Shown in pieces: positions 1 to 7,620 of a DNA stretch of 32,805 nucleotides. The stretch's first letter is position 1; every line of letters begins with the position of its first letter. Source of the DNA: Candidatus Saccharimonadota bacterium (lineage in GTDB: Bacteria; Patescibacteriota; Saccharimonadia; Saccharimonadales; Saccharimonadaceae); NCBI GenBank assembly GCA_017420185.1, contig JAFOJM010000057.1:1-32805 (forward strand), given 5' to 3'. The translations under genes and the position numbers were made by a program. The notes below the pieces were generated by a model, which was given only the letters and a program-made list of their open reading frames with translations, was not told the DNA's origin and did not search any database.

Positions 1-1
1 A

Positions 2-505
2 AACACTAATAACTCATTGCTTCCTGCTACCTCACCTTCATTTAGCCAAGACTTTACGAATGGCTCACATAATAGTAGTTTCGATTCCAATGTAGTTTCA
101 TATAGTAATTACTACAACTGGTACTCTGCCACAGCTGCTAACGGTACATACAGCAAATCTTCTGGTGAAGTAGCTGGCGATATATGTCCTGCTGGATGGA
201 GTTTGCCGCTAGGTAGCAGCAATAACACTTCTGGTTCATTCTACTACCTTAACCAGCGAATGGGTGACGATACATCTGCCACAGGCTCCAACAACTGGCG
301 CTCTTTCCCAAATAACTTCGTTTATTCCGGCGGCTGGTACGGTTCGTCGGCGGACTATCGTGGCGGCTACGGCGGCTATTGGTCGTCTTCTGCGTACGAT
401 ACGAACTTCGCTTACTACCTACGCTTCTACAGAAGCGGCGTGGCTCCCGCGAAGAGCGAAGTTAAGGCCTACGGGTACTCTGTACGCTGTGTAGTGTCGC
501 AGTAG
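2..505 (+). CDS. FISUMP-domain surface protein, 3' part only
   Basis: The reading frame is open to the left edge of the window with no stop, so this is the C-terminal part of a longer gene; the TTG at 17 is not a credible start. The protein has the Fibrobacter succinogenes major paralogous (FISUMP) layout: a YYNWYSATA aromatic block, then CPAGWSLP, a glycine/tyrosine-rich stretch, GYWSSSAYD and the typical end G-Y-S-V-R-C-V. These domains belong to secreted or surface proteins of unknown function in CPR and Fibrobacteres; the signal peptide would lie outside the window. Unlike the two related sequences at 17401 and 28503, the visible part is intact with a canonical C-terminus. Family call is confident, function is unknown. 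Confidence 0.8.
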   Translation, partial: NTNNSLLPATSPSFSQDFTNGSHNSSFDSNVVSYSNYYNWYSATAANGTYSKSSGEVAGDICPAGWSLPLGSSNNTSGSFYYLNQRMGDDTSATGSNNWRSFPNNFVYSGGWYGSSADYRGGYGGYWSSSAYDTNFAYYLRFYRSGVAPAKSEVKAYGYSVRCVVSQ

Positions 506-524
506 CGGGTCGGTTTGAATTACT

Positions 525-623
525 CCCCATAAAGTGGACACGACTTTTGCGGCCATACCCCATTTAGTGGACACCTAAGTAAGGTGTCCTCCCCGTAAAG
601 TCAAACACGCTGCATACGCCTAT
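525..623. repeat. three degenerate 33-bp tandem units
   Basis: Blocks beginning CCCC start at 525, 558 and 591, exactly 33 bp apart: CCCCATAAAGTGGACACG, CCCCATTTAGTGGACACC and CCCCGTAAAGTCAAACACG. The second unit contains the inverted repeat GGACACC (569-575) / GGTGTCC (583-589). The GTGGACA motif resembles insertion-sequence ends, but no transposase is nearby. Confidence 0.5.
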
Positions 624-636
624 GTTTGCAGCGTGT
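605..636 (+). terminator. hairpin downstream of FISUMP gene, possible terminator
   Basis: ACACGCTGCA (605-614) pairs perfectly with TGCAGCGTGT (627-636), a 10-bp stem with a 12-nt loop, 100 bp after the FISUMP stop. There is no clear T-run, so termination is uncertain. Confidence 0.35.
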
Positions 637-660
637 CTTCCTATATACTTTGTCTAGCGT

Positions 661-690
661 ATGACAGTCATTACCGCAGTGTGATATAAT
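661..690 (+). promoter_or_regulatory. promoter of the 697 gene, predicted leaderless
   Basis: ATGACA (661-666), an 18-bp spacer and extended -10 TGATATAAT (682-690). Only 6 nt separate the -10 box from the ATG at 697, so transcription should start at or next to the start codon. No Shine-Dalgarno sequence is present. Confidence 0.65.
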
Positions 691-696
691 TACCTT

Positions 697-1572
697 ATGA
701 AAAGCTTTGTCAAGTACATCTTCAGTGGTATCAATCTCACCTGGCCCAAGCTTATCGGCTTTAGCATTGTTATGGGTGTCTACACTGCCTTGATGGCTAT
801 GCTAGTTCCAGATGGCAATTCTTTCCACGATATCGCCGTCACCGAGGAATGGTGGATTCTCCCGGCAGTTATCATAATATTCAATTCCAAAAAGCCCCTC
901 GAAGCTGCCCTCAAAACATTCGTATTCTTTCTCATCTCGCAGCCGCTTGTCTACCTTTTGCAAGTACCATTTAGCTATATGGGATGGGGATTATTCAAGT
1001 ACTATCCGCACTGGTTTGGGATCACTATTCTTACCTTCCCTGCTGCATTCGTCTGTTGGTTCATCACCAAAGACAAATGGTACTCTGGGGCTATCTTAGC
1101 AGTTGTCACTATATTGCTAGGCATAGAGGGTGTCAACCGCGCTTATGCCTTTATCGCATCACCGCCTAGTCATCTTATTACTGCTATTTACTGCTTCGCA
1201 ATGATACCGCTACTTATCTTCGCCACTCTCAAAGACAAGCTCCCGCGTGTTATCACAGCGCTTGCCACGGCAGCCGCGCTACTTATCTATATACCGTTCG
1301 CCTCGGTGCAGCCGTTCGAGACCTACAACAATTCATTTATCACAGATAACGAAATTGTCTTTGTGGGCGAACCCTACATTTCCTTCTGGTCCGGCGACGG
1401 CCAGGGCAATGTCGAAATAATACGCTACGACGGCGGCTACAATTTCAAAATATCAGGCGTCCAGGGTAAATCCTACCACTTCACCGTCTCCGACGACCAG
1501 CGAGAGTACCATTTTGAGTACTATTACGACACTGATTCTCAAACAGTCATAGTCAACAAGGTCACCCCATAG
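697..1572 (+). CDS. hypothetical multi-pass membrane protein
   Basis: A 291-aa protein that I do not recognise. About seven hydrophobic segments can be seen (roughly residues 16-36, 52-62, 68-90, 106-122, 128-145, 158-178 and 184-202). They are followed by a soluble C-terminal domain of about 85 residues rich in aromatic and acidic residues and likely beta-stranded. No catalytic motif is evident. The ATG at 697 is supported by the promoter directly in front of it. The gene stands alone, between a FISUMP gene and tRNA-Gln on the opposite strand. A surface-exposed C-terminal domain on a membrane anchor is a reasonable guess, nothing more. Confidence 0.8.
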   Translation: MKSFVKYIFSGINLTWPKLIGFSIVMGVYTALMAMLVPDGNSFHDIAVTEEWWILPAVIIIFNSKKPLEAALKTFVFFLISQPLVYLLQVPFSYMGWGLFKYYPHWFGITILTFPAAFVCWFITKDKWYSGAILAVVTILLGIEGVNRAYAFIASPPSHLITAIYCFAMIPLLIFATLKDKLPRVITALATAAALLIYIPFASVQPFETYNNSFITDNEIVFVGEPYISFWSGDGQGNVEIIRYDGGYNFKISGVQGKSYHFTVSDDQREYHFEYYYDTDSQTVIVNKVTP

Positions 1573-1607
1573 CGCCTCTATATTATATATCTCTCTACAT
1601 CAGAATG

Positions 1608-1636
1608 CGGGATTCGCACCAAAGGTCCGAGTCCCG
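1608..1636. other. tRNA-arm-like hairpin next to tRNA-Gln
   Basis: CGGGATTCG (1608-1616) pairs with CGAGTCCCG (1628-1636) with one G-T wobble, leaving an 11-nt loop. It lies just beyond the terminator of tRNA-Gln and looks like a tRNA stem fragment, but no whole tRNA can be drawn. Confidence 0.3.
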
Positions 1637-1639
1637 AAT

Positions 1640-1661
1640 AAAAAAGTCCCTCATAGAGGAC
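1640..1661 (-). terminator. terminator of tRNA-Gln
   Basis: On the minus strand, GTCC-TC-TAT-GA-G-GGAC (one bulged G) is followed directly by six T residues (complement of 1640-1645). It starts two bases after the tRNA 3' end. Confidence 0.65.
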
Positions 1662-1662
1662 A

Positions 1663-1737
1663 TGGCTGGGGATGAGGGATTCGAACCCCCGAATGGTGGG
1701 ACCAGAACCCACTGCATTACCACTTGGCGAATCCCCA
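1663..1737 (-). tRNA. tRNA-Gln (anticodon CTG)
   Basis: A 75-nt tRNA read on the minus strand. The acceptor stem TGGGGAT/ATCCCCA is followed by discriminator G and an encoded CCA. The anticodon stem GTGGG/CCCAC encloses loop TTCTGGT, giving anticodon CTG (complement of 1703-1705), which reads CAG. The T-arm contains GGTTCGAATCC. The D-stem is weak, pairing well at only two positions, as is common for glutamine tRNAs. It is transcribed alone, with its own promoter and terminator. Confidence 0.93.
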
Positions 1738-1749
1738 ACGTTTGTATAT

Positions 1750-1758
1750 ATTATATCA
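1750..1758 (-). promoter_or_regulatory. extended -10 box of tRNA-Gln
   Basis: TGATATAAT read on the minus strand, with the -10 hexamer at 1750-1755, 12 bp before the tRNA 5' end. Confidence 0.6.
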
Positions 1759-1786
1759 CATTCTTCGCCAAATTAGTACCAAAATT

Positions 1787-1960
1787 TAATGCCGTAGCAT
1801 TGTTGCATAATTAGCCTAAAGCCTGGTCGCAACCTCTAATATTGGGACCATAGGCTTGGCCGAACGGTCCTTGTTCGCCAAAGGCGCACGAAGTTGTGTA
1901 TCCCAAGAATAGAGGTGTGACCAGGCATCGTATAATTTATGCAACAACGCCTAATGCCGT
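1787..1960. mobile_element. MITE copy 1 with 9-bp target duplication
   Basis: The element spans 1796-1951 (156 bp) and is bounded by perfect direct repeats TAATGCCGT at 1787-1795 and 1952-1960. Its terminal inverted repeats are AGCATTGTTGCATAA and, from the right end, GGCGTTGTTGCATAA. Inside, the arms fold further (GCCTGGTC with GACCAGGC; CCTCTA with TAGAGG), so the whole element can form a long hairpin. There is no open reading frame of note. TIR sequence and 9-bp duplication match what is known for the IS903 group of the IS5 family, so this is most likely a non-autonomous derivative. A second copy is at 14869. Confidence 0.85.
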
Positions 1961-2068
1961 TCGTAATTACACTCCCTTCCTCATTTTTCTCTTGCAAAAA
2001 CGTAAAGATTATGTTAACATTATTTCACTTATAGTACCTTATTATTTCTAGGAAAGGATGATTTGTCC

Positions 2069-2671
2069 ATGAAATCCCGCAGACACCCATTCAGAAATAT
2101 TTTTTATAAAATATTTCAAAAAAAGTACATTGTTACCGACATCCCTATCGGCCACCACGATAAGACATTGTACCGCATTCGCGCACTTAGAGATATCCCC
2201 CTACACAACGTTCAGGCTGGAGATTTCGGCGGATATGTCGAAGGTTATCGTAATCTCTCTCAATTAGGCGACTGCTGGGTTGGCGAAAACGGCAAAGTTT
2301 ACGACTATGCCAGAGTTTCCAGCGACGCTATAGTGCGCTACCGAGCCGAAGTCTACGGCTACGCCAAGATTAGCGGCTCTGCGGTGGTTTACGGTTTTTC
2401 CGACATACACGACCACGCTCTTGTATGCGGCCAGACCGAAGTGTATTACAAGGCGGTAGTAAAAGACTACGCCTATATCGGCGGCAAATCACACGTACAC
2501 GGCCATGCTATACTGTCTGGAGAGTGCAAGATTATTAGCAGCACCATTCGTGACTTTTCTATAATCAGAGGTAATACTATGATTATAGACTCAGACATTT
2601 CAGGCGACTCCTACATTGATAGCGATGCCGTAATCGAAGAAGCTACCATCACAAGCGAAGCCTTTACCTAG
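2069..2671 (+). CDS. left-handed beta-helix repeat protein (YdcK-like)
   Basis: About 200 aa. After a basic N-terminal 20 residues, the rest is a series of hexapeptide-like turns of the form G-x-A-x-V-x-G with runs such as VYGYAKISGSAVVYG, typical of left-handed beta-helix proteins such as E. coli YdcK and related phage-borne or transferase-like proteins. No acetyltransferase active-site histidine context is clear, so it may be structural. The ATG at 2069 follows GGAAAGGA (2051-2058) at about 10 nt; a TTG at 2063 is an alternative start. It is monocistronic and ends in a strong terminator. Fold confident, role unknown. Confidence 0.75.
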   Translation: MKSRRHPFRNIFYKIFQKKYIVTDIPIGHHDKTLYRIRALRDIPLHNVQAGDFGGYVEGYRNLSQLGDCWVGENGKVYDYARVSSDAIVRYRAEVYGYAKISGSAVVYGFSDIHDHALVCGQTEVYYKAVVKDYAYIGGKSHVHGHAILSGECKIISSTIRDFSIIRGNTMIIDSDISGDSYIDSDAVIEEATITSEAFT

Positions 2672-2679
2672 CACATAAA

Positions 2680-2709
2680 GCCTCGTTCTTTAGCAGAACG
2701 GGGCTTTTT
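2680..2709 (+). terminator. intrinsic terminator
   Basis: GCCTCGTTCT (2680-2689) and AGAACGGGGC (2695-2704) form a 10-bp stem with one G-T pair around a 5-nt loop, followed by TTTTT (2705-2709). It ends the beta-helix gene and lies between convergent genes. Confidence 0.9.
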
Positions 2710-5700
2710 ACTCGCTCCTTAGCGCTTCTACTGGGTCTTTCTTGCTAGCGGCACGTGCAGGTATCAGCCCGCCTAGTATCGTTAAAACCACGCTAAGGAG
2801 TACTAGCAGCAAAGCTGTCCTAGGGTCTAGCGTAGCGTTCAGCGGTATGTCACCGGTAAAATGATGCAGCACCAGATTAATAATAGGAATAAGTGTATAC
2901 GACACGGCTATACCAATGATGCCGGATAGTAGCCCTATGATAAATGTTTCAGCATTAAATATCGAGGAAATATTATGCTTGCTGGCCCCCATTGCGCGCA
3001 ATATTCCAATCTCTTTTTTGCGCTCATACACAGAAATATACGTAATTACACCTATCATTATAGAACTTACCACCAAAGATATAGACACAAATGCTATTAA
3101 TACATAGCTCACCGCGTCTACTATAGTTTTTACTGACGACATCAATACGCCAGTAGTATCAGAATATTCTATCACCTTGTCATCCATATTGGCACTGCGC
3201 ATTTTTTCGTTGTATTCACTCAGGAAATCTATAAAATGCGTCTTCCCGTCAAAACTCCAAAAATAAAAATTTATCTCCGTAGGATCATTTAAGTCTTGAT
3301 ACCCCAAAGCCGACAAATTCGTAGCCAGGGTAGTCTTTTTCTTGGTAAACATCGCTGTTACTACGCGCGACAATTCATCCTCGGAAAAATTCAGCTTAAA
3401 CGCGCCTATTATTGCATTTTGGTCTACATGAAAAGCATCCGCAAAGCTACTAGTTAAATAAGTTGTGAGATTTCCGATCTTAGCCAGCACCTTTTGTTGC
3501 ATAGTCAAATTAGTCGCTGCGCCGACAAGAGTATCAAAAGTTGCGGCAATTTCAGCTTTTTTGAGATAATCATCCACAGATATCTCCTCGTGCTTTAGTT
3601 TAGCCTCCATATATATTGCCAGGTATCCTTTCAGTAGTCCATTGTATGCACTAGCAAAATTCTCCGCCGGGATGCTATAGGTCTCTTCCAAATCATTAAA
3701 ATTCTTCCCCGCTACAAATTCATCTACAAATTGTACAAGTATTTCCTGTGCTTTGTCCGGGTTCAACAAATCCATTACGCCTATTTCCCCGCTTTGTATC
3801 TTAGTTATAAATTCCGCGACCATTTCCTCGGCTAGCGCTTTAAATCTCTCTTCCAAGGTACTGCGTAGTCCGGGCATATCATTGATGCCGCTATTTATAT
3901 CTCCAGATATTTCACTCATATATTCATTAGTTTTGGAACTGACTGCATTTTGGTCTATATCCACTCCAAAAGCTCGACTAAGTGCCGCCTCATCTATTGA
4001 TACCAAATCCGAAAACTCGAAATTAAAATCATTACCTTCTTCTCCAAACTTTGTATTTGAAAAAATATCTATTTCTGGATTATCTAGCTGCCTCTGTACA
4101 ATCTCGGTTTTGGCTGATTTTTCTATTACATGCGTCACGAGTGACGGTAGATATGCTACCCCGCTGCGACTAGTTAGCATATCTGAGTTCATTACCGCTA
4201 CGCCAGTAATTTTTAGTTTTTCAGATTTGTCGTATATTTGTCGCATATACTCTGTATCACCAGTCATATCTTCATATACGTCATATTTATCATTATACTT
4301 ATATGTATCGGTCTCTGCCATCAATCTCAAATCCACATTCATCAGGTCTTCATACCCTAGCTCTAATGGCTCATTGTGAATATCGGCACTTTCTCCACTC
4401 ATAATCTTGGAGACAATTTTGTTAAGCTCATCCGTATCATGAAATCCCAGCGAGTAGGTTAGTAGCTCCGATATTTCGCCCTTATTACTTATCAGCACCA
4501 TCAATTCATCGTATTTTTCTGGATAGCGCCCTGCTAGTAGCTCCGTGTCTTCGAGCAGACTATCTCGCTCAAATTGCTGAAATACCGAAGTCATCGAAGA
4601 ATAATTCCTCAGCAAAGACGACTCCCCTACTAACGAGGTAAATAGCGTACTTGGATTCATCTTGGCTAATGCCCCAGTCGCATCCTCTGTATATATTAGT
4701 GGGTTCACGTTGTATTCGTATTCCATCATTTTGATGTCATCTTTTACCTCAGACTCATGTGTCTTAAGATACTCCGCAAAACTCGGCAAATCATTGTTGG
4801 ACACTGTGCCTAGCGTAGATGTCAATATCTGATTTTCTTTCAACTTGCCATTTCCCTGGTCGCTTGTATTGGCGCCCGTCAGACTCAGTAATATGCCAGT
4901 GAGGTCCGCTGATTCTTTTTGCAATGCGAGTGGGTACGATGTAAGAGTATCTTCTTCTATTTTATCAATATAATTTTGGAACCCAGTAGACACGGCCGAA
5001 ATCAGTGCTATGCCTATTATGCCTATGGATCCAGCCGCAGCTACCAGTATAGTTCTGGCCTTCTTCGTCAGCAAATTTTGCAAAGATAGTGCCAGCGCCG
5101 TCACAAAAGACATTTTAGTCCTCTTCTTATGGTTTGTTTTTTTCGAATCTAAATTAGCCTTTACTTTGCCATCATACGGATTAGAATCCGACGTTATTTT
5201 TCCATCTTTCAAAGTAATGATCCGCGTAGCGAATTTTTCGGCCAATTCTGGATTATGTGTCACCATTACTACTAGCTTGGTTTTAGAAATATCTTTCAAA
5301 ACATTCATTATCTGCAAGCTGGTCTCAGAGTCTAAGGCGCCAGTAGGTTCGTCTGCCAGTATTATGTCCGGGTCATTTACTAGTGCTCGCGCTATCGCTA
5401 CTCTCTGCATTTGTCCGCCAGAAAGTTGATTGGGCAGCTTATCTATATGTTCTTTTAGTCCCACATCTATTAAGGCTTGCTTTGCGCGGCGTATTGCCTC
5501 ACGTTTGGAAATGCCAGATAAAGTCAATGCTAGCTTTACATTGTTGAGCACTGTTTGGTGCGGTATTAGATTGTAACTCTGGAATACAAAGCCTATTCTA
5601 TGATTACGATAGCTATCCCAATCTTTGTCGTGAAATCTCTTGGTAGATTTTTCATTGACAGTCAAATCACCCGCAGTATATTGATCTAGTCCACCAACTA

Positions 5701-5848
5701 TATTAAGAAGTGTGGTTTTACCAGAGCCACTAGGACCAAGTATCGCCGCAAATTCACTAGCACGAAAATTCACACTTACTTTGTTAAGTACAGTACGGCT
5801 TATCCCACCAGTCTCATAGACCTTTTTTACGCCTCTTAACTCCAACAT
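2708..5848 (-). CDS. fused ABC transporter ATPase/permease, MacB-like
   Basis: A 1046-aa single-chain transporter. The N-terminal ATPase carries Walker A GPSGSGKT (38-45), signature LSGGQ (142-146), Walker B DIILADEP (161-168) and the H-loop VMVTHN. After a basic linker come TM1 (about 266-290), a long extracytoplasmic region of some 600 residues, and three C-terminal TMs with the FtsX/MacB pattern, ending in ARAASKKDPVEALRS. Such MacB-type mechanotransmission transporters move peptides, lipoproteins or signals rather than importing solutes. It is the third gene after the response regulator and kinase, 31 bp behind the kinase stop. A separate extended -10 box lies 9 nt before its ATG, so it may also be expressed on its own. 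Confidence 0.92.
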   Translation of the reverse strand: MLELRGVKKVYETGGISRTVLNKVSVNFRASEFAAILGPSGSGKTTLLNIVGGLDQYTAGDLTVNEKSTKRFHDKDWDSYRNHRIGFVFQSYNLIPHQTVLNNVKLALTLSGISKREAIRRAKQALIDVGLKEHIDKLPNQLSGGQMQRVAIARALVNDPDIILADEPTGALDSETSLQIMNVLKDISKTKLVVMVTHNPELAEKFATRIITLKDGKITSDSNPYDGKVKANLDSKKTNHKKRTKMSFVTALALSLQNLLTKKARTILVAAAGSIGIIGIALISAVSTGFQNYIDKIEEDTLTSYPLALQKESADLTGILLSLTGANTSDQGNGKLKENQILTSTLGTVSNNDLPSFAEYLKTHESEVKDDIKMMEYEYNVNPLIYTEDATGALAKMNPSTLFTSLVGESSLLRNYSSMTSVFQQFERDSLLEDTELLAGRYPEKYDELMVLISNKGEISELLTYSLGFHDTDELNKIVSKIMSGESADIHNEPLELGYEDLMNVDLRLMAETDTYKYNDKYDVYEDMTGDTEYMRQIYDKSEKLKITGVAVMNSDMLTSRSGVAYLPSLVTHVIEKSAKTEIVQRQLDNPEIDIFSNTKFGEEGNDFNFEFSDLVSIDEAALSRAFGVDIDQNAVSSKTNEYMSEISGDINSGINDMPGLRSTLEERFKALAEEMVAEFITKIQSGEIGVMDLLNPDKAQEILVQFVDEFVAGKNFNDLEETYSIPAENFASAYNGLLKGYLAIYMEAKLKHEEISVDDYLKKAEIAATFDTLVGAATNLTMQQKVLAKIGNLTTYLTSSFADAFHVDQNAIIGAFKLNFSEDELSRVVTAMFTKKKTTLATNLSALGYQDLNDPTEINFYFWSFDGKTHFIDFLSEYNEKMRSANMDDKVIEYSDTTGVLMSSVKTIVDAVSYVLIAFVSISLVVSSIMIGVITYISVYERKKEIGILRAMGASKHNISSIFNAETFIIGLLSGIIGIAVSYTLIPIINLVLHHFTGDIPLNATLDPRTALLLVLLSVVLTILGGLIPARAASKKDPVEALRSE

Positions 5849-5857
5849 GTTACTACT

Positions 5858-5866
5858 ATTATAACA
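5858..5866 (-). promoter_or_regulatory. internal promoter before the ABC transporter
   Basis: TGTTATAAT on the minus strand, with the hexamer at 5858-5863, 9 nt from the ATG at 5848. It lies in the 31-bp gap after the kinase stop; any leader would be about 2-3 nt. Confidence 0.5.
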
Positions 5867-5879
5867 TAATTATTATATT

Positions 5880-6803
5880 TTAAAATTTTACCACAAATTT
5901 TGTCGTATTATTTTCTGAGCTTGCTAAGATAGTCCATCCATTCCTCTCCGCTAGACCTTTAGCTATGGCTAACCCCAGCCCTACACCGTCTGCACTTTTG
6001 TCTACTTGGTAAAATCTATCAAATATATGCGTTAAATCTTTTTTAGCAATAGTTTTTCCATCATTTTCTATTGTTAATGCATCATTATTCAAGGTAATAT
6101 TAATGCATTTATCGGCATACTTTATGGCGTTATCCATCAATATTTCCAAAATCTGTACAAAATCCGCTTTGTTTATTTTTATCTTACCGTACGCATTAAT
6201 ATCTTCTGTAAAATGTTTTTGAGCTATACGTGGCATCATACTCTCCAGCGTCTTTTTTGTTAGTCTTTCAAGATTAGTTTCCTTCACTGTTACCTCTGTC
6301 ACCAAATCTATACGCGCCATATTTAATAATTCCCCATTGAGTTTGGCCAGCTTGGTAGTTTCCTTCTCGACATTATTTATCCACTTATTGCCTTTAATGT
6401 CTGCCGCCTCAAGATTAGCTGCTATTGCTGCAAGGGGAGTCTTTATTTCGTGCGAAGCATTAGCTATAAAAACTTTCTGAGCTTCATACGCTTCACGCAC
6501 CGGCTCAATGGCTTTTTCTGCTAGATAATACGAGACAATAGCTACTAATATTTCTATACTCACGCCAGACAATATTAATATCACAAGAAGCTCACGCGCC
6601 GCCACATCTCTTTCTTTCCTCACCATTATCTCGACAAAATCTTCCATCTCGTTGGTGTATCCCAACGAATTCTCTTGTATTAGCGGCCGCCTGTCTGCCG
6701 AATGTGTTGACGCCAAATATATAACAGTAAATACTAGCAATATTATCACCGACGTAATACCAAGATTTGTCAGTATTAATTTATTTCTTAATTTTCCAAA
6801 CAT
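5880..6803 (-). CDS. sensor histidine kinase
   Basis: 307 aa. TM1 lies at about 12-31 and TM2 at about 72-93, with a short outside loop between. The dimerisation/phosphoacceptor block is FIANASHEIKTPLAA with His118. The ATPase domain has the N-box EILMDNAIKYADK, the F-box FDRFYQ and the G-box GVGLGLAIAKGLAE. The G1 box is degenerate: ENDGKTI replaces the usual DxGxGI pattern. The start overlaps the response regulator stop by 16 nt, so the two are translationally coupled. The small sensor loop and the neighbouring MacB-like transporter resemble systems that sense peptides or membrane stress; the ligand is unknown. Confidence 0.93.
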   Translation of the reverse strand: MFGKLRNKLILTNLGITSVIILLVFTVIYLASTHSADRRPLIQENSLGYTNEMEDFVEIMVRKERDVAARELLVILILSGVSIEILVAIVSYYLAEKAIEPVREAYEAQKVFIANASHEIKTPLAAIAANLEAADIKGNKWINNVEKETTKLAKLNGELLNMARIDLVTEVTVKETNLERLTKKTLESMMPRIAQKHFTEDINAYGKIKINKADFVQILEILMDNAIKYADKCINITLNNDALTIENDGKTIAKKDLTHIFDRFYQVDKSADGVGLGLAIAKGLAERNGWTILASSENNTTKFVVKF

Positions 6804-7450
6804 AACTTATACCCCAGACCTCGTACTGTTTTTATTTTTACGTTTGAGCCAATATTTTTTATCTTTTTACGCAGATAGCTAATATATACTTCAACATAAT
6901 TATCTTCATATTCTATGCCATTGCCCCATATTCTTGCCAAGATTTGTTCTTTTGCCACCACCGCGCCTGGATTCTTTATTAACATTTCAAATATCCCAGC
7001 TTCTTTCTCTGTAAGCTCAGCCTCGTTCAGCATACGATTAGCGGAGTCGTATTCGAGTCCCTCATATTTTAGTATTTTCGCATTATTTAGCGGCGGTCGG
7101 CGCGATAACGCATGTAGTCTAGCTATCAGTTCTGCAGTCTTAAAAGGTTTAGCCAGATAATCGTCCGCACCAGTATCTAGGCCTTTAATTTTATCGTCCA
7201 CCTCGCTTAGTGCCGAAAGCATTATTATCGGCGTCTTAATGTTACGGCCACGTACAGCGGCCAGTATATCTAGACCCGACATCTTTGGCAACATTATATC
7301 TAGCACTATCGCATCGTAGTTTGGCTTTAACGCCAGCTCTAGACCTTCCTCGCCATCAGCCACCCAGTCCACGTCAATCTTTGCCTTCTTCAGTATATGT
7401 ATCACGGCTTCTGCCAAAAATTTTTCATCTTCTACATATAATATTCTCAT
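6788..7450 (-). CDS. OmpR/PhoB-family response regulator
   Basis: 220 aa. The receiver domain has the acidic pair D8/E9 region, phosphoacceptor D51 in VLDIMLP, and K101 in LAKPF. The C-terminal winged helix ends in VRGLGYKL, typical of OmpR/PhoB regulators. It leads a three-gene run with the kinase and the fused ABC transporter and probably controls that operon. A predicted leaderless promoter lies 7 nt before its ATG, and a perfect 7+7 palindrome at 7497-7513 lies upstream. Confidence 0.95.
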   Translation of the reverse strand: MRILYVEDEKFLAEAVIHILKKAKIDVDWVADGEEGLELALKPNYDAIVLDIMLPKMSGLDILAAVRGRNIKTPIIMLSALSEVDDKIKGLDTGADDYLAKPFKTAELIARLHALSRRPPLNNAKILKYEGLEYDSANRMLNEAELTEKEAGIFEMLIKNPGAVVAKEQILARIWGNGIEYEDNYVEVYISYLRKKIKNIGSNVKIKTVRGLGYKLCLEN

Positions 7451-7457
7451 ACTATAT

Positions 7458-7463
7458 ATTATA
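7458..7463 (-). promoter_or_regulatory. -10 box of response regulator, predicted leaderless
   Basis: TATAAT read on the minus strand, 7 nt before the ATG at 7450; no Shine-Dalgarno sequence in the gap. Confidence 0.6.
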
Positions 7464-7496
7464 TTATTGTAAACTTAAAAAATCCTAAAAATTTAG

Positions 7497-7513
7497 CAAT
7501 GATGTTATCATTG
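7497..7513. promoter_or_regulatory. operator-like palindrome in divergent promoter region
   Basis: CAATGAT (7497-7503) and ATCATTG (7507-7513) form a perfect inverted repeat with a 3-bp centre. It lies between the divergent response regulator and VTC genes, 34 bp upstream of the regulator's -10 box, so it could be a site for that regulator or another protein. Confidence 0.4.
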
Positions 7514-7552
7514 TGTAATTTACCAGTGCTAAAGAACATTAAGCCAAAACCT
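7513..7552 (+). repeat. repeat family 2, left-half copy
   Basis: About 40 bp resembling the left half of the element at 21052, including GAACATTAAGCCAAAA (7534-7549). The right half is absent. It lies upstream of the VTC promoter. Confidence 0.5.
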
Positions 7553-7608
7553 AATAATGCTTCCCTAAAAAACCTTACACATTTTAACATATTTTAAGCT
7601 AGACATAT

Positions 7609-7614
7609 TATAAT
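7609..7614 (+). promoter_or_regulatory. -10 box of VTC operon, predicted leaderless
   Basis: TATAAT followed by ATATAT and then the ATG at 7621, a gap of 6 nt. No ribosome binding site is present. Confidence 0.6.
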
Positions 7615-7620
7615 ATATAT

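Noticed and set aside
2-505. Diversity-generating retroelement target, because the FISUMP end is Gly/Tyr-rich
   Set aside because: No reverse transcriptase and no near-identical template repeat with adenine-specific differences was found in the window.
525-623. CRISPR-like array from the 33-bp spaced repeats
   Set aside because: Only three degenerate units, no constant repeat length with variable spacers, and no cas genes nearby.
1608-1636. A second tRNA next to tRNA-Gln
   Set aside because: Only one stem-loop can be formed; no acceptor or anticodon arm.
1796-1951. MITE hairpin as a terminator or a regulatory RNA gene
   Set aside because: Exact 9-bp direct repeats at both copies show insertion; a secondary RNA role cannot be excluded but is not needed.
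3753-4379. 208-aa frame opposite the ABC transporter
   Set aside because: Shadow frame of the long extracytoplasmic domain; no start signals and composition follows the real gene.
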